Source of the DNA: Betaproteobacteria bacterium
GTDB taxonomy: Bacteria > Pseudomonadota > Gammaproteobacteria > Burkholderiales > SG8-39
Assembly: GCA_016195915.1 (NCBI GenBank)
Contig: JACPYS010000021.1
Coordinates: 84,012 to 148,011, forward strand
Direction of reading: 5' to 3'
Length of the DNA: 64,000 bases
Position 1 is the first letter of the stretch. The number at the start of each line of letters is the position of its first letter. The notes under the pieces were generated by a model that worked only from the letters and a program-made list of their open reading frames with translations, did no database searches and was not told the DNA's origin. Both the position numbers and the translations under genes were made by a program. Positions 35,298-42,798 of this stretch are shown here, in pieces.

Positions 35298-35534
35298 ATG
35301 GAAAAGCGGATTTCGATCGCCCAAGCCAAGGACCACTTCTCTGAGCTTGTGCAGACCGCGGAGCGAGGCGGAGTGGTTACCGTCACGCGCCGAGGCCAGG
35401 CGGTTGCACGGCTGGTATCCGAGGAGGAGTACCAGCGCCTCACCCGGCGCAAGGGCGGGATCGACTGGGGAGACAAGCTCGTCGATCTGAGCGGCTTTCG
35501 CTTCGATCGCGAGGATGCGAATACCCGGCGTTGA
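35298..35534 (+). CDS. Phd/YefM-type antitoxin
   Basis: A protein of 78 residues. The N-terminal DNA-binding and dimerisation domain has the family pattern ISIAQAKDHFSELVQTAERG followed by VTVTRRGQAVARLVS. The C-terminal tail (GIDWGDKLVDLSGFRF) is the likely toxin-binding part. The PIN-domain gene starts on the base after its stop codon, so the two form one toxin-antitoxin operon. Confidence 0.88.
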   Translation: MEKRISIAQAKDHFSELVQTAERGGVVTVTRRGQAVARLVSEEEYQRLTRRKGGIDWGDKLVDLSGFRFDREDANTRR

Positions 35535-36014
35535 ATGGATATGACGGCGTACTTCCTCGACACGAACGTCCTCGTTTACGCATTCGCGGAAGACGATCCT
35601 CGCAGACGCGGGATCGCGCGATCGCTTGCGGAATCCGGTGACGCGTTGATAAGTACACAAGTATTGTCCGAGCTTGCGAACGTCCTGACGCGCCGGATGG
35701 GATTTTCGCCGTCGGAAACACGCAAACGCGTTGCAGGCATTGCGGCAAGCTGCGAAGTCATGATGGTGACGCCCTCGGTCGTGGGCGACGCCTTGCGTAT
35801 CATGGAGCGGTATCAATATTCGTTCCACGACAGCCAGATCCTGGCCGCTGCGCTCGGTGCCGGTGCGAAGGTTCTGTATTCGGAGGACCTGCAGCGCGAA
35901 CAGGTCATCGACGGTACGTTGACGATCCGTTCTCCGTTTCGGATGACGGTGCAGCAGAGAGGTGCTCGCTACGCAGTCAAGAGGCGTGGTCGCAGGCAAG
36001 GCGCGGCACGATAG
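35535..36014 (+). CDS. PIN-domain toxin (VapC-like RNase)
   Basis: A protein of 159 residues. The PIN acid cluster is visible: Asp9 in FLDTNVLVYAF, Glu in STQVLSELANVL, and Asp in YQYSFHDSQILAAAL. PIN toxins cleave RNA with Mg2+. The chain is about 20 residues longer than usual, ending in a basic tail (VKRRGRRQGAAR) that may be read-through of an altered 3' end. It pairs with the Phd-type antitoxin directly upstream and lies at the left edge of a segment that splits an AttG/AttH gene pair. Confidence 0.85.
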   Translation: MDMTAYFLDTNVLVYAFAEDDPRRRGIARSLAESGDALISTQVLSELANVLTRRMGFSPSETRKRVAGIAASCEVMMVTPSVVGDALRIMERYQYSFHDSQILAAALGAGAKVLYSEDLQREQVIDGTLTIRSPFRMTVQQRGARYAVKRRGRRQGAAR

Positions 36015-36232
36015 GTTCCGCGGCGTGCGCATCCTGCGCCGCGCGCCGATCGCGACTCGTTTGCGCGAACTTTGGCAGGTGTCGTGTCGGAAGGATGGAA
36101 TCTCGCGCGGCCTCGGGCTCACTGCGGTTGTCGAAGGGCGGCAGCCGCGCCTCTTCCGGTCATTCAGACGCGAATGTCCGCAATCGGCGGCGGGGATGCG
36201 TTACCTTGCGGGTCTCAGCGGAGGAATATCGT
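36015..36232. other. Intergenic region with no recognised gene
   Basis: A 218-base gap between the toxin gene and a CaiB gene. I see no credible reading frame with a start signal. A GGAGGA ribosome-binding site for the next gene lies near 36220. Promoter boxes are not obvious. Confidence 0.4.
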
Positions 36233-37501
36233 ATGGCCCTGTCGCCACTGGAAGCAGGACTGCTTTCAGGAATCCGTGTGCTCGAGGCGGCCTCGATGAT
36301 CATGGTGCCGTCGGTGGGCGCGGCGCTCGCCGACTACGGCGCCCAGGTGATCAAGCTCGAGCCGATCGAGGGCGACCTGAACCGGCGCGGTCACCATATT
36401 CCGGGCATGCCGGTGCACGACTACGAGTACTGCTTCCTGCCGGACAACCGCGGCAAGCGCAGCCTGTCGATCGACCTGAAGGCACCCGAGGCAAGCGGTA
36501 TCCTGCGCCGCCTTGTCGAGGACGCCGATATTTTCCTCACCAACCACCGCCCGAAGTCGCTCGAGGGCCTCGGTCTGGGTTGGCAAGAGTTGCGGGCGAT
36601 CAATCCGCGCCTGGTCTACGCGCACGGCACCGGTTTCGGCGATGCGGGCGATGAGATCGACAAGCCGGGCTTCGACTCGGTCTGCTACTGGTCGCGCTCG
36701 GGTATGGAGGCAAGCCTGTTTCCGACCGACGGCTGGCTGGGTTCGCTGGGCTACGGCGCGGGGGACCATCCGACCGGCATGGCGCTGCTGTCCGCAGTGC
36801 TGCTCGCGCTGTTCGCGCGCGAGCGCAGTGGCCGGGGCACGCGCGTCTCGGTTTCGCTGCTCGCGAGCGGCGCCTGGTCGAACTCGGTGATGATCCAGGC
36901 GAAGCTGCTTGGCGCGCAGTTCCTCGAGCGCCGGCCGCGCGAGAACGCGCGCAGCTTTACCGGCGTCTACTACCGCGCAGGCGACCGGCGTCTGTTCAAG
37001 ATGGCCGTCGTGGATACGCGGCGCGACTGGCCGAAGGTCTGCCGCGCCATCGGTCAGCCCGGGCTCGCCAGCGACCCGCGCTACGCGACGCTCGAAGAGC
37101 GCCTTAAGGAGGGGCGCATGCGCGAACTCATCGAGCTTTGTGATCGGATTTTCGCCAGCCAACCGATGCAATACTGGCAGCGCAAGCTCGAGGAGGCCGA
37201 CGTGCCTTACTCGGTGGTCGCAACTGTCGACGACGTGATCGCGGACAAGCAGATGGCGGCCAACGGAGTGTTCGTAGAGATCGACGATCCCGTGCTCGGC
37301 CGCGTGCCCACCGTAGACACGCCGCTGCAGATCGACGGGCATCCCAAGGTAACGCGAACTCCAGCGCCGCGGCTGGGGGAGCACACGCGCGAGATCCTCA
37401 CCGAAATAGGCCTGCGCGCGCAGGAGATCAATTCGCTCGCGGAGCGCCGCATCGTCGCCGAACGATCTGCGCCCTCCGCGCCAATTCCGGGGCCGCAATG
37501 A
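36233..37501 (+). CDS. CaiB/BaiF family CoA-transferase
   Basis: A protein of 422 residues. LLSGIRVLEAASMIMVPSVGA is the N-terminal CoA-binding block, KRSLSIDLKAPEA follows, and Asp178 in GAGDHPTGM is the predicted acyl-accepting residue. GAGDHP is typical of a subgroup distant from the two other CaiB proteins in the window. A strong GGAGGA sits before the ATG. No hydratase or ligase gene is adjacent, so its pathway is unclear. It lies inside the segment that separates the AttG-like and AttH-like genes. Confidence 0.86.
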   Translation: MALSPLEAGLLSGIRVLEAASMIMVPSVGAALADYGAQVIKLEPIEGDLNRRGHHIPGMPVHDYEYCFLPDNRGKRSLSIDLKAPEASGILRRLVEDADIFLTNHRPKSLEGLGLGWQELRAINPRLVYAHGTGFGDAGDEIDKPGFDSVCYWSRSGMEASLFPTDGWLGSLGYGAGDHPTGMALLSAVLLALFARERSGRGTRVSVSLLASGAWSNSVMIQAKLLGAQFLERRPRENARSFTGVYYRAGDRRLFKMAVVDTRRDWPKVCRAIGQPGLASDPRYATLEERLKEGRMRELIELCDRIFASQPMQYWQRKLEEADVPYSVVATVDDVIADKQMAANGVFVEIDDPVLGRVPTVDTPLQIDGHPKVTRTPAPRLGEHTREILTEIGLRAQEINSLAERRIVAERSAPSAPIPGPQ

Positions 37502-37526
37502 ACCGGGCGCGGACAATGACCGGAGG

Positions 37527-38048
37527 TCAAGCCTTCTTGCGTAACGTCCCCAAGTAGTCGCGCTTGCCCACTGGGACACCCTTGGACCGCAAGATGTCGT
37601 AAGCGGTCGTGGTATGGAAATAAAAATTTGGCAGGGAAAAGGACAGCAAGAACCCTTCCGCCGTGAACGGCAATTTGGTATTGCGGATCTCGAATGTTAC
37701 GTCGGTGCCTTCGAGCGCGTTGATGGTTTCCGGCGTTATCTTTTCCAGGCTCTCACGTGCGCCGGCCATCAGCGCCTGCAGGCCAGCGTAGTCATGGTTC
37801 GGAAGATTGCTTGGTGGCCGAAAAATGCCGTTCTTGACTCCCTCAATCGCACCAACAGAGTGGTGCGCGACCGATTGGATCTGGAAACGGAAAGGCAGCA
37901 TGTCGGGGTAGAGTCGCGTCTCCACGATCTGCTCCGGGTCAATATTGTTCTCCCGGAAATGCACGAGGCCCCGGTCCAGATAGCCACTGACCGCACCAAG
38001 CGATTGCACGTAATTTGCGACACTGATGTCATAGAGGGAAATTGTCAT
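37527..38048 (-). CDS. DUF1993 family protein
   Basis: A protein of 173 residues matching the DUF1993 pattern: a first helix MTISLYDISVANYVQSLGAV, RLYPDMLPFRFQIQS, and a late YFHTTTAYDILRSKGVPVGKRDYLG. The family is predicted to adopt a DinB-like four-helix bundle; its role is unknown. It is convergent with the CaiB gene. Base composition looks lower in GC than its neighbours, which fits acquisition by transfer. Confidence 0.8.
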   Translation of the reverse strand: MTISLYDISVANYVQSLGAVSGYLDRGLVHFRENNIDPEQIVETRLYPDMLPFRFQIQSVAHHSVGAIEGVKNGIFRPPSNLPNHDYAGLQALMAGARESLEKITPETINALEGTDVTFEIRNTKLPFTAEGFLLSFSLPNFYFHTTTAYDILRSKGVPVGKRDYLGTLRKKA

Positions 38049-38231
38049 GGCCGCCTTGATCTCCTGTTTCTTCCAATTCGCACATTATGCTCGTCGAGCA
38101 AACTGGTTGCAGTGCCATTTGCTTACGTCGAGTTCATCCACCATGCTCGCCTGATCGACCAGAGGATCCACCCTCCAATTTCGTCGCTCGGTCAGTCAGT
38201 CACTGTTTGCGGCCGGTTATGTATCAACAGA

Positions 38232-38240
38232 TGATATAAT
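38232..38240 (+). promoter_or_regulatory. Extended -10 promoter of the TumA-like gene
   Basis: TGA followed by a perfect TATAAT (38235-38240) forms an extended -10. No good -35 is visible at 16-18 bases. The predicted start point falls close to the ATG of the 20-codon toxin remnant, so that message would be nearly leaderless. Confidence 0.5.
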
Positions 38241-38245
38241 ACGCG

Positions 38246-38308
38246 ATGCGTGAAGATCCTGGAATCGAATCGCTTATCGACCTCCACGAGGAGGTAAAGC
38301 AGAAATGA
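38246..38308 (+). pseudogene. Remnant of a TumE/DUF6516-type toxin gene
   Basis: A 20-codon frame, MREDPGIESLIDLHEEVKQK. From memory its first residues resemble the start of TumE-like toxins (a DPGI..L..L. opening), which are normally around 100 residues and are encoded just upstream of a TumA-type antitoxin. Here the body of the gene is missing. Its last codons carry the GAGGAGG ribosome-binding site of the next gene, and stop and start overlap as ATGA. The family match needs a search to confirm. Confidence 0.5.
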
Positions 38309-38652
38309 GAGCCACCGTGATTGGCATCATGCCGCAGCACAAGATTCGGGAGCGAATCTTGTCGATCGCTCGCGGAGAGTACAAGCCTAGGCCAAATGAA
38401 CCGAAAATCTGGTTTACGTCGATGCGTTCGCTTGCCGAAGTCCTGAGCGACGAAAATCGTGCCTTGCTGAAGATCATCAAGGATACCAATCCTCAGTCTA
38501 TCTCTTCATTGGCTGCGGCTACCGGCCGCAAGCCGGGCAACCTGTCTCGGACGCTTAATACCATGTCGAATTATGGCATCGTCGAGATGAAACGGGAGCG
38601 GAATCAGGTGCGCCCGATAGCGAAGGCCACCGAGTTTCGAATCGTCGCGTAG
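38305..38652 (+). CDS. TumA-like antitoxin (HVO_A0114 family winged-helix protein)
   Basis: A protein of 115 residues. EPKIWFTSMRSLAEVLSDENRAL and the helix-turn-helix stretch ISSLAAATGRKPGNLSRTL, then MSNYGIVEMKRERNQVRPIAKATEF, are characteristic of this MarR-like DNA-binding family, described here in blocks. Relatives are antitoxins of TumE-type toxins. The toxin upstream is reduced to a fragment, so this is probably an orphan antitoxin or a free regulator. Confidence 0.78.
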   Translation: MRATVIGIMPQHKIRERILSIARGEYKPRPNEPKIWFTSMRSLAEVLSDENRALLKIIKDTNPQSISSLAAATGRKPGNLSRTLNTMSNYGIVEMKRERNQVRPIAKATEFRIVA

Positions 38653-38703
38653 TGTGCGACGGTGGCGTCTCCACCCGGCCGTGATGGCTGACAATCAAAA
38701 GGC

Positions 38704-39807
38704 TTGACGGGTTCGGCCTTGGGACAGGGTAAGTTCCTCGCTTCAGCGCCCAGCTTCATAGCGTCTGGCGCGCTTGCGTTCTGGTTGTCCTTCCCCGCAG
38801 GCGCGCAGGTTCGCTATCCGGAGGTTACTCCCGGACACGCCATCACTTTCCCCCGCGACCACGGCGCGCATCCCGAATTTCGCAATGAGTGGTGGTACGC
38901 GACTGGATGGTTGAACACCGCTGCCGGCGACGTGCTCGGATTCCAGGTCACATTTTTTCGCACGCGGCCTGACATCGTCACGGACAATCCGAGCGCATTC
39001 ACGCCGCGCCAGATCATTCTCGCGCACGCGGCGATCACCGAGAGCCGCCGAGGGCGTCTGTCGCACGACCAGCGCGCGGCGCGGCCGGCGCTGGGGTTGG
39101 CCGGCGCCGCCGAGGCCACGACTGAAGTCTGGGTGGACGAGTGGAGGCTCTCGCTCGAGGGGAACACTTACGCAGCGCGCATTCCAGCGCGCGAGTTTAC
39201 GCTCGAGCTGAACCTCACCGCCGCGAATCCGCCGTTGCTGCAGGGCGAAGCCGGGCTAAGCCGAAAGGGCAGACGTCCGGGCGAGGCGAGCTACTACTAC
39301 AGTCGCCCCAATCTTTCCGTTCAGGGGAAAATGAACGGACAGGCGGTGACGGGCACCGCGTGGCTCGATCACGAATGGTCGAGCAGTTATCTCGCTCCGG
39401 AAGCCGCAGGATGGGACTGGATCGGCATCAACCTCGCAGGCGGCGGCGCGCTTATGGTCTTCCGCGTGCGCGGCAAGGACGGCAGCGCTCACTACGCGGG
39501 CGGTACGCTGGCGGATCCCGACGGATCGCGCAAGACCTTCGGGCCGGAGGAAATCACGATCGAGCCGCTGCGCCGCTGGCGCTCGCCACGCACAGGCACC
39601 GAATATCCCGTCGCGTTGCGCGTGCGGGGCGGCGGAATGGTGTTTCGCGTCGAGCCGCTGATCGACGACCAGGAACTCGATTCGCGCGCGAGCACTGGGA
39701 CGATCTACTGGGAAGGTGCGGTGCGGCTGATCGACGAAGCGACGGGTAGCGAAGCGGGGCGCGGTTACCTCGAACTCACAGGCTACTGGCGGCCGATGAA
39801 GCTCTGA
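38704..39807 (+). CDS. AttH/CrtC-like secreted lipocalin-type protein (COG5621)
   Basis: A protein of up to 367 residues. A hydrophobic segment ending in FPAGAQV looks like a signal peptide. Core motifs are FPRDHGAHPEFRNEWWYATGWL, GTAWLDHEWSSSYL and GWDWIGINLAGGGALMVFR, typical of AttH and carotenoid 1,2-hydratase-like double lipocalins. The TTG start is uncertain; a second TTG five codons on is also possible. Genes of this family usually follow an FtsX-type permease directly. Here 3.4 kb of unrelated genes lies between, and the true 5' end may have been altered by that event. Confidence 0.8.
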   Translation: MTGSALGQGKFLASAPSFIASGALAFWLSFPAGAQVRYPEVTPGHAITFPRDHGAHPEFRNEWWYATGWLNTAAGDVLGFQVTFFRTRPDIVTDNPSAFTPRQIILAHAAITESRRGRLSHDQRAARPALGLAGAAEATTEVWVDEWRLSLEGNTYAARIPAREFTLELNLTAANPPLLQGEAGLSRKGRRPGEASYYYSRPNLSVQGKMNGQAVTGTAWLDHEWSSSYLAPEAAGWDWIGINLAGGGALMVFRVRGKDGSAHYAGGTLADPDGSRKTFGPEEITIEPLRRWRSPRTGTEYPVALRVRGGGMVFRVEPLIDDQELDSRASTGTIYWEGAVRLIDEATGSEAGRGYLELTGYWRPMKL

Positions 39808-40678
39808 AAGTGGAAAGCCCCACGCCGGCGAGGATCAGCGCGATGCCGGCAAAGTGGTACCAACGCGGATACTCACCCAGGAACAGCGCGGCCAGTCCGA
39901 CCGCGATCGCGGGCATCAGGTGCATGGTGGCGCCGGCGCGCGCGGCGCCGAGGCGCGACACGACATAGCTCCAGCCGGCATAGGCGAGCAGCAGTGATCC
40001 GATTGCAGAATAGAGGATCGCGAGGGAGCCTGCGAATCCCAGGGAGGTTTTCGCTCCGTGCATCAGCTCGAAGGCAACCCACGGAAGCACGAAGAGCAAG
40101 CCCAGCATGCACAGCGCGACAAGATACGGTGGCGTGGCGAGCGTATCGCGCCGCATGCGCAGCACTACGGTGTACGAGCTCCACATCGCCATCGAGGCCA
40201 GCGCCATCATGTCGCCGACGTTGAACGTAGGCGTCACGAGTTGTCCCTGCGAACCGATCAGCAAGACGCCGAGGAAGGAGATTGCAACGCCCGTCCACTG
40301 CAGCGCACCGATCGCTTCCTTGAGCAACGGTCGAGCGAGCAGCATGATGAATATCGGAGCGGTCGAGAGGTAGAGCACGGCGCTGGTGGCGGTGGTGTAG
40401 TGCAGCCCGAGCCACTGCAGAGCGAGATGCAGACCGCCGCCTGTGAAGCCAAGTGCGATCAGGATCTTCCAGTCGCGCCTGTCGCACGCGAGCAGTCCTG
40501 CGCGCAGCTCGCGCCAGCAGAACGGCGCCAGCAATCCGATTACGATCACCAGCCGCCCCGCGGTCGCGACGCCGGGCGCGACGTCCTCGCGCACCGCGCG
40601 CGCCACGATCCAGTTGCCCGACCACAGGAGCAGGGTCGCCAGCAGAATGAAATAGGCGGTGGACCGCATTTGCCGCAT
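39776..40678 (-). CDS. DMT superfamily EamA-type transporter
   Basis: A protein of 300 residues with ten hydrophobic helices in two five-helix EamA repeats. The second begins near NVGDMMALASMAMWSSYTVVLR. GRLVIVIGLLAPFCWREL and LYLSTAPIFIMLLARPLLKE mark the first. The family exports amino acids, metabolites or drugs. The 3' end overlaps the convergent attH-like gene by 32 bases. It is divergent from the alpha/beta hydrolase with a 14-bp gap, so the promoters must overlap the coding starts. Confidence 0.88.
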   Translation of the reverse strand: MRQMRSTAYFILLATLLLWSGNWIVARAVREDVAPGVATAGRLVIVIGLLAPFCWRELRAGLLACDRRDWKILIALGFTGGGLHLALQWLGLHYTTATSAVLYLSTAPIFIMLLARPLLKEAIGALQWTGVAISFLGVLLIGSQGQLVTPTFNVGDMMALASMAMWSSYTVVLRMRRDTLATPPYLVALCMLGLLFVLPWVAFELMHGAKTSLGFAGSLAILYSAIGSLLLAYAGWSYVVSRLGAARAGATMHLMPAIAVGLAALFLGEYPRWYHFAGIALILAGVGLSTFRASSAASSL

Positions 40679-40692
40679 GCTAATCTCAATTC

Positions 40693-41457
40693 ATGCCTTT
40701 CATCACGGCTGCCGGACATAGGCTTGAATACGAGATGCTCGAAGGAAGCGGGCCGACGCTCGTCCTGTTGCATGAAGGACTCGGTTCGATTGGCCAATGG
40801 CGCGATTTTCCGCACCGCGTTGCCCAAGTGACCGGGTGCGCGGTACTGGTCTACGCGCGCTACGGCTACGGCCAGTCCGACGTGCTGGCCGAAGAGCGCG
40901 TGCCGGTGAGTTTCATGCATGACGAGGCGCTGAAATCGCTTCCTGAAGTGCTGACTGCGTTCCGCATTCCCGATGCGGTGCTCGTTGGACATTCCGACGG
41001 CGCCTCGATTGCGCTGATCCACGCGGGGGCGGGACACCCCGTACGCGGAGTGGTTGCCATGGCGCCCCATGTGTTCGTGGAGGACATCTGCGTCTCGAGC
41101 ATCGTCGCTGCGCGCGAGGCGTTTCAGAACACCGACCTGCCTCAGCGCCTGGGCAAGTATCACCGCGACCCGAAGAAGACCTTTTTCCTGTGGAACGACG
41201 TCTGGCTCGATCCTGAGTTCCGCCGCTGGAACATCGAGCAGTACCTGCCGGGTATTCGCTGCCCGGTGCTTGCCATCCAGGGCGAGGACGACGAATACGG
41301 CAGCATGGCGCAACTCGACGCGATTGCGCGACAGGTGAAGGGGCCGTGCGAGCTGTTGAAACTGGCTCGCTGCGGCCATTCGCCGCAGCGCGACCAGTCT
41401 GAGGCGGTGATCTCGGCAGTCGCGCGTTTTGTGCGAGAACTCGCGCGAACCTCCTGA
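40693..41457 (+). CDS. Alpha/beta hydrolase
   Basis: A protein of 254 residues with the alpha/beta hydrolase fold. The oxyanion loop is LLHEGLGSIGQW, the nucleophile elbow GHSDG carries the Ser, the acid is in IQGEDDEYGS and the His is in RCGHSPQRDQ. Proteins of this type include esterases and enol-lactone hydrolases such as PcaD-like enzymes. No signal peptide. Divergent from the EamA gene and convergent with dusA. Confidence 0.85.
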   Translation: MPFITAAGHRLEYEMLEGSGPTLVLLHEGLGSIGQWRDFPHRVAQVTGCAVLVYARYGYGQSDVLAEERVPVSFMHDEALKSLPEVLTAFRIPDAVLVGHSDGASIALIHAGAGHPVRGVVAMAPHVFVEDICVSSIVAAREAFQNTDLPQRLGKYHRDPKKTFFLWNDVWLDPEFRRWNIEQYLPGIRCPVLAIQGEDDEYGSMAQLDAIARQVKGPCELLKLARCGHSPQRDQSEAVISAVARFVRELARTS

Positions 41458-41474
41458 ATTGCGAGTACGCGGAG

Positions 41475-42452
41475 CTACGCAGCTGCCGGGAATGGACGAG
41501 CGGATTCCACTGTATCGAGCGCCGAGAGCAGCAAATCGGGGTCGTTTGTGGCGAGGCGCACGGCGTCCGAAAGCATCTGCCGCCAGCGTCGGGCGCCATG
41601 ATGGCCGTGGTAGAGGCCGAGCATGTGGCGCGTGATGTGGCGCAGCGCCGTGCCGCGCGCGCATTCGCGCCGGGCGTAGGCGTGCATCGCCTGAACTACG
41701 GTTGCGCGTTGTGATTGTCCGCCGTCGCGCGCGAGCAACCAGGGGTTATGGTATGCGGCGCGTCCGAGCATTACTCCATCGAGCTGTGCGAGATGAGCTT
41801 CGATTTCCGGCCAGGTCGCAATGCCGCCGTTCATCACGATTTCGAGATGTGGAAATTCGCGCTTGAGGCGGTACACGAATTCGTAGTTGAGCGGCGGCAC
41901 CTCGCGGTTCTCTTTCGGCGAGAGGCCTTTCAGCCACGCGTTACGCGCGTGCACGATAAAGGTCGTGCAACCTGCTTCGGCAACCGTGGCGACGAAGTCC
42001 CGCATGAAATCGTAGGATTCGATCTTGTCGATTCCGACGCGGTGCTTCACCGTGACGGGCAGGTGCGACGTCTCGCGCATCGCACGCACGCAATCTGCGA
42101 CCAGCCGCGGTTCGGCCATCAGGCAGGCGCCGAACGCGCCGTGCTGCACGCGCTCGCTCGGGCAGCCGATGTTGAGGTTTATCTCATCGTAACCCCATTG
42201 CGCCGCGAGGCGAACGCATTGCGCCAGCTCCGCCGGCTCACTGCCTCCGAGTTGCGCTGCGACCGGATGTTCGGCCGGATCGAAGTCCAGATGTCGCGCC
42301 ACATCGCCATGCAGCAGCGCCCCGGTCGTGATCATCTCGGTGTAGAGCCGCGCACGAGGCGCCACCTGGCGCAGGAAGTAGCGGCAGTGCCGGTCGGTCC
42401 AGTCCATCATGGGGGCCGTGCACAGGCGGTGAGCGCTCGTTGGTTTGGTCAC
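41475..42452 (-). CDS. dusA: tRNA-dihydrouridine synthase A
   Basis: A protein of 325 residues. CTAPMMDWTDRHCRYFLR is the DusA N-terminus with the FMN loop; NLNIGCPSERVQHGAFGACLM holds the catalytic Cys; KHRVGID and HARNAWLKGLSPKENR bind FMN and tRNA. It reduces U20/U20a in the tRNA D-loop with NADPH. The GTG start lies two bases after a vapC-remnant stop. The codons for its first 20 or so residues are repeated at 53.4 kb. The 5' end of dusA is a known integration target for genomic islands. Confidence 0.92.
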   Translation of the reverse strand: MTKPTSAHRLCTAPMMDWTDRHCRYFLRQVAPRARLYTEMITTGALLHGDVARHLDFDPAEHPVAAQLGGSEPAELAQCVRLAAQWGYDEINLNIGCPSERVQHGAFGACLMAEPRLVADCVRAMRETSHLPVTVKHRVGIDKIESYDFMRDFVATVAEAGCTTFIVHARNAWLKGLSPKENREVPPLNYEFVYRLKREFPHLEIVMNGGIATWPEIEAHLAQLDGVMLGRAAYHNPWLLARDGGQSQRATVVQAMHAYARRECARGTALRHITRHMLGLYHGHHGARRWRQMLSDAVRLATNDPDLLLSALDTVESARPFPAAA

Positions 42453-42550
42453 GCTACTTGAACGGTTTGACGAGGGCCTGACCCAGACCGGTGAAGTGCG
42501 CGGCATCGCGCGTAACCAGCGTGAGGCCATGCGCCAATGCGGTCGCTCCG
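42393..42550. repeat. Left diverged direct repeat: dusA 5' end plus vapC 3' end
   Basis: About 158 bases align, in the same orientation, with 53358-53512. The first 30 bases are identical and lie within the dusA coding start. The rest, covering the dusA start and the vapC 3' end, has drifted by roughly a fifth. Similarity begins abruptly at 42393. The block between the two copies has the look of an inserted island, and the identical core could be an attachment site. Confidence 0.7.
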
Positions 42551-42570
42551 ATCCGCTTCAGATCAGCCAT
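42454..42570 (-). pseudogene. vapC-type PIN toxin remnant (3' end only)
   Basis: The last 38 codons of a PIN toxin: the segment ATALAHGLTLVTRDAAHFTGLG contains the closing PIN motif, and the protein ends LVKPFK. The acidic N-terminal half is absent and the sequence upstream (EINI before MADLKRIG) does not continue the family. It ends two bases before the dusA start codon. A second, more damaged relic of the same gene lies at 53.4-53.7 kb. Confidence 0.7.
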
Positions 42571-42798
42571 GATATTTATCTCTCGGTGCGAGCGTACGGA
42601 GCGGATGATAGCGCCGATGCGCCGCCTGGCCGGCAGCCGGCCGAGGAACAGGGCGGACGGGACACTCGGGTGCTCCGCGGAGTACCACGGCAGCGGTTTG
42701 GCCTACGATGTCGGCCCATTCCAGCATGGAAACGTGCAATTCTGCGAGGCACGCGGGCTCACCGGATGCAGCCGGCCATGGATGAGGGCAACACAGGC

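Noticed and set aside
41715..42461. A 248-codon plus frame over dusA
   Set aside because: It is an antisense shadow; dusA on the minus strand has all family motifs.
42445..42798. An upstream extension of the GHKL ATPase frame to 42445
   Set aside because: The extra 118 codons run antisense to the vapC remnant and the dusA start, and have no homology to the ATPase family.
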